Source: an uncultured Clostridia bacterium
GTDB taxonomy: Bacteria > Bacillota > Clostridia > UBA1381
Reading direction: 5' to 3'
Length of the DNA stretch: 30,926 nt
Assembly: GCA_910585795.1 (NCBI GenBank)
Contig: CAJUFV010000038.1
Location: forward strand, 1 to 30,926
A program made the position numbers and the translations under genes. Positions within the stretch are counted from its first letter, which is position 1, and every line of letters starts with the position of its first letter. Shown one piece after another: positions 30,818 to 30,926 of the stretch. Under the pieces are notes generated by a model, which worked only from the letters and a program-made list of their open reading frames with translations, was not told where the DNA came from and made no database searches.

Positions 30818-30926
30818 TTACTTTTCTACTCTTTCTTCCCAAGCCTTAACAGCATCGGATAAAAGGTAGTAGGTTCCTGTGGATGCCCCACATTCATCGC
30901 ATACAATCTTTTTCTTCTTCCGTCCA
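30818..30926 (-). CDS. C-terminal end of a Lar-like zinc-ribbon protein (partial)
   Basis: The last 36 codons of a gene cut by the window edge read KKKIVCDECGASTGTYYLLSDAVKAWEERVEK (given in two parts: KKKIVCDECGASTG and TYYLLSDAVKAWEERVEK). The CDECGA half of a zinc ribbon, followed by a short helix with an AxxAWxxR-type end, resembles the Lar family of restriction-alleviation proteins and related phage CPxCG proteins. The first Cys pair must lie outside the window, so the call is tentative. Confidence 0.5.
   Translation of the reverse strand, partial: GRKKKKIVCDECGASTGTYYLLSDAVKAWEERVEK

Noticed and set aside
1..30926. CRISPR arrays, tRNA or rRNA genes, insertion sequences
   Set aside because: No regularly spaced long repeats, no cloverleaf-type sequences and no transposase frames were seen. 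The CCGTTT repeats at the left edge are too short and irregular for CRISPR.

Overview
The window is the late (structural) half of a contractile-tailed phage or prophage of the PBSX/skin (Xkd/Yqb) type. The host is most likely a low-GC Firmicute, probably a Clostridia-class gut bacterium. The grounds are the PBSX-like gene order, AGGAGG-type ribosome binding sites before nearly every gene, AT-rich DNA, occasional TTG starts, an SPP1-type holin and a zinc amidase endolysin. All three stop codons are used normally. No integrase, lysogeny repressor or replication gene is visible, so the window is a fragment of a larger element.

Almost everything is on the minus strand, so transcription runs from high to low coordinates. 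From right to left: (a) 30926-29140 holds the 3' end of a small zinc-ribbon protein resembling Lar restriction-alleviation proteins, a 97-nt imperfect palindrome, an HTH regulator of the RinA/ArpU kind, a 70-aa orphan and a possible degenerate BRO-N antirepressor. (b) 29070-28363 is a plus-strand cassette with its own promoter and terminator; it encodes a PD-(D/E)XK nuclease-like protein and looks like a moron. (c) A divergent promoter at 28282-28310 starts the main operon. Its leader of about 220 nt ends in a terminator-like hairpin just before a 43-aa, 40% Lys/Arg peptide. (d) 27890-25207 is a tightly coupled four-gene module: ParB/Srx-fold protein, PIG-L/LmbE deacetylase, WbqC-family protein and a glycosyltransferase resembling TET/JBP-associated enzymes. 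(e) 25108-17332 covers packaging and head: small orphan, terminase small and large subunits, portal, head morphogenesis protein, XkdF-like protease/scaffold, major capsid protein and connectors. (f) 17315-2462 covers the tail: completion proteins, sheath, tube, a chaperone pair joined by a -1 frameshift at A_AAA_AAC, tape measure, LysM protein, baseplate hub, spike, wedge and a 1048-aa fibre. (g) 2445-284 holds fibre-proximal small genes, holin and amidase, closed by a strong terminator at 240-278.

The most interesting part is (d). The genes overlap or abut and sit just upstream of terminase, where related phages often carry ParB plus a DNA methyltransferase. The domains (sugar transfer, de-N-acetylation, a WbqC tailoring step) suggest building an amino-sugar decoration on phage DNA, or alternatively on a virion protein. 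No TET dioxygenase, hydroxymethylase or methyltransferase lies in the window, so the acceptor is unknown. The divergent nuclease would fit a scheme in which unmodified DNA is attacked, but this is inference.

Several terminator-like or structured elements lie inside or at the head of the late operon (28077-28104, 24802-24856, 20274-20393, 14013-14043). This suggests either processive antitermination or deliberate adjustment of stoichiometry.
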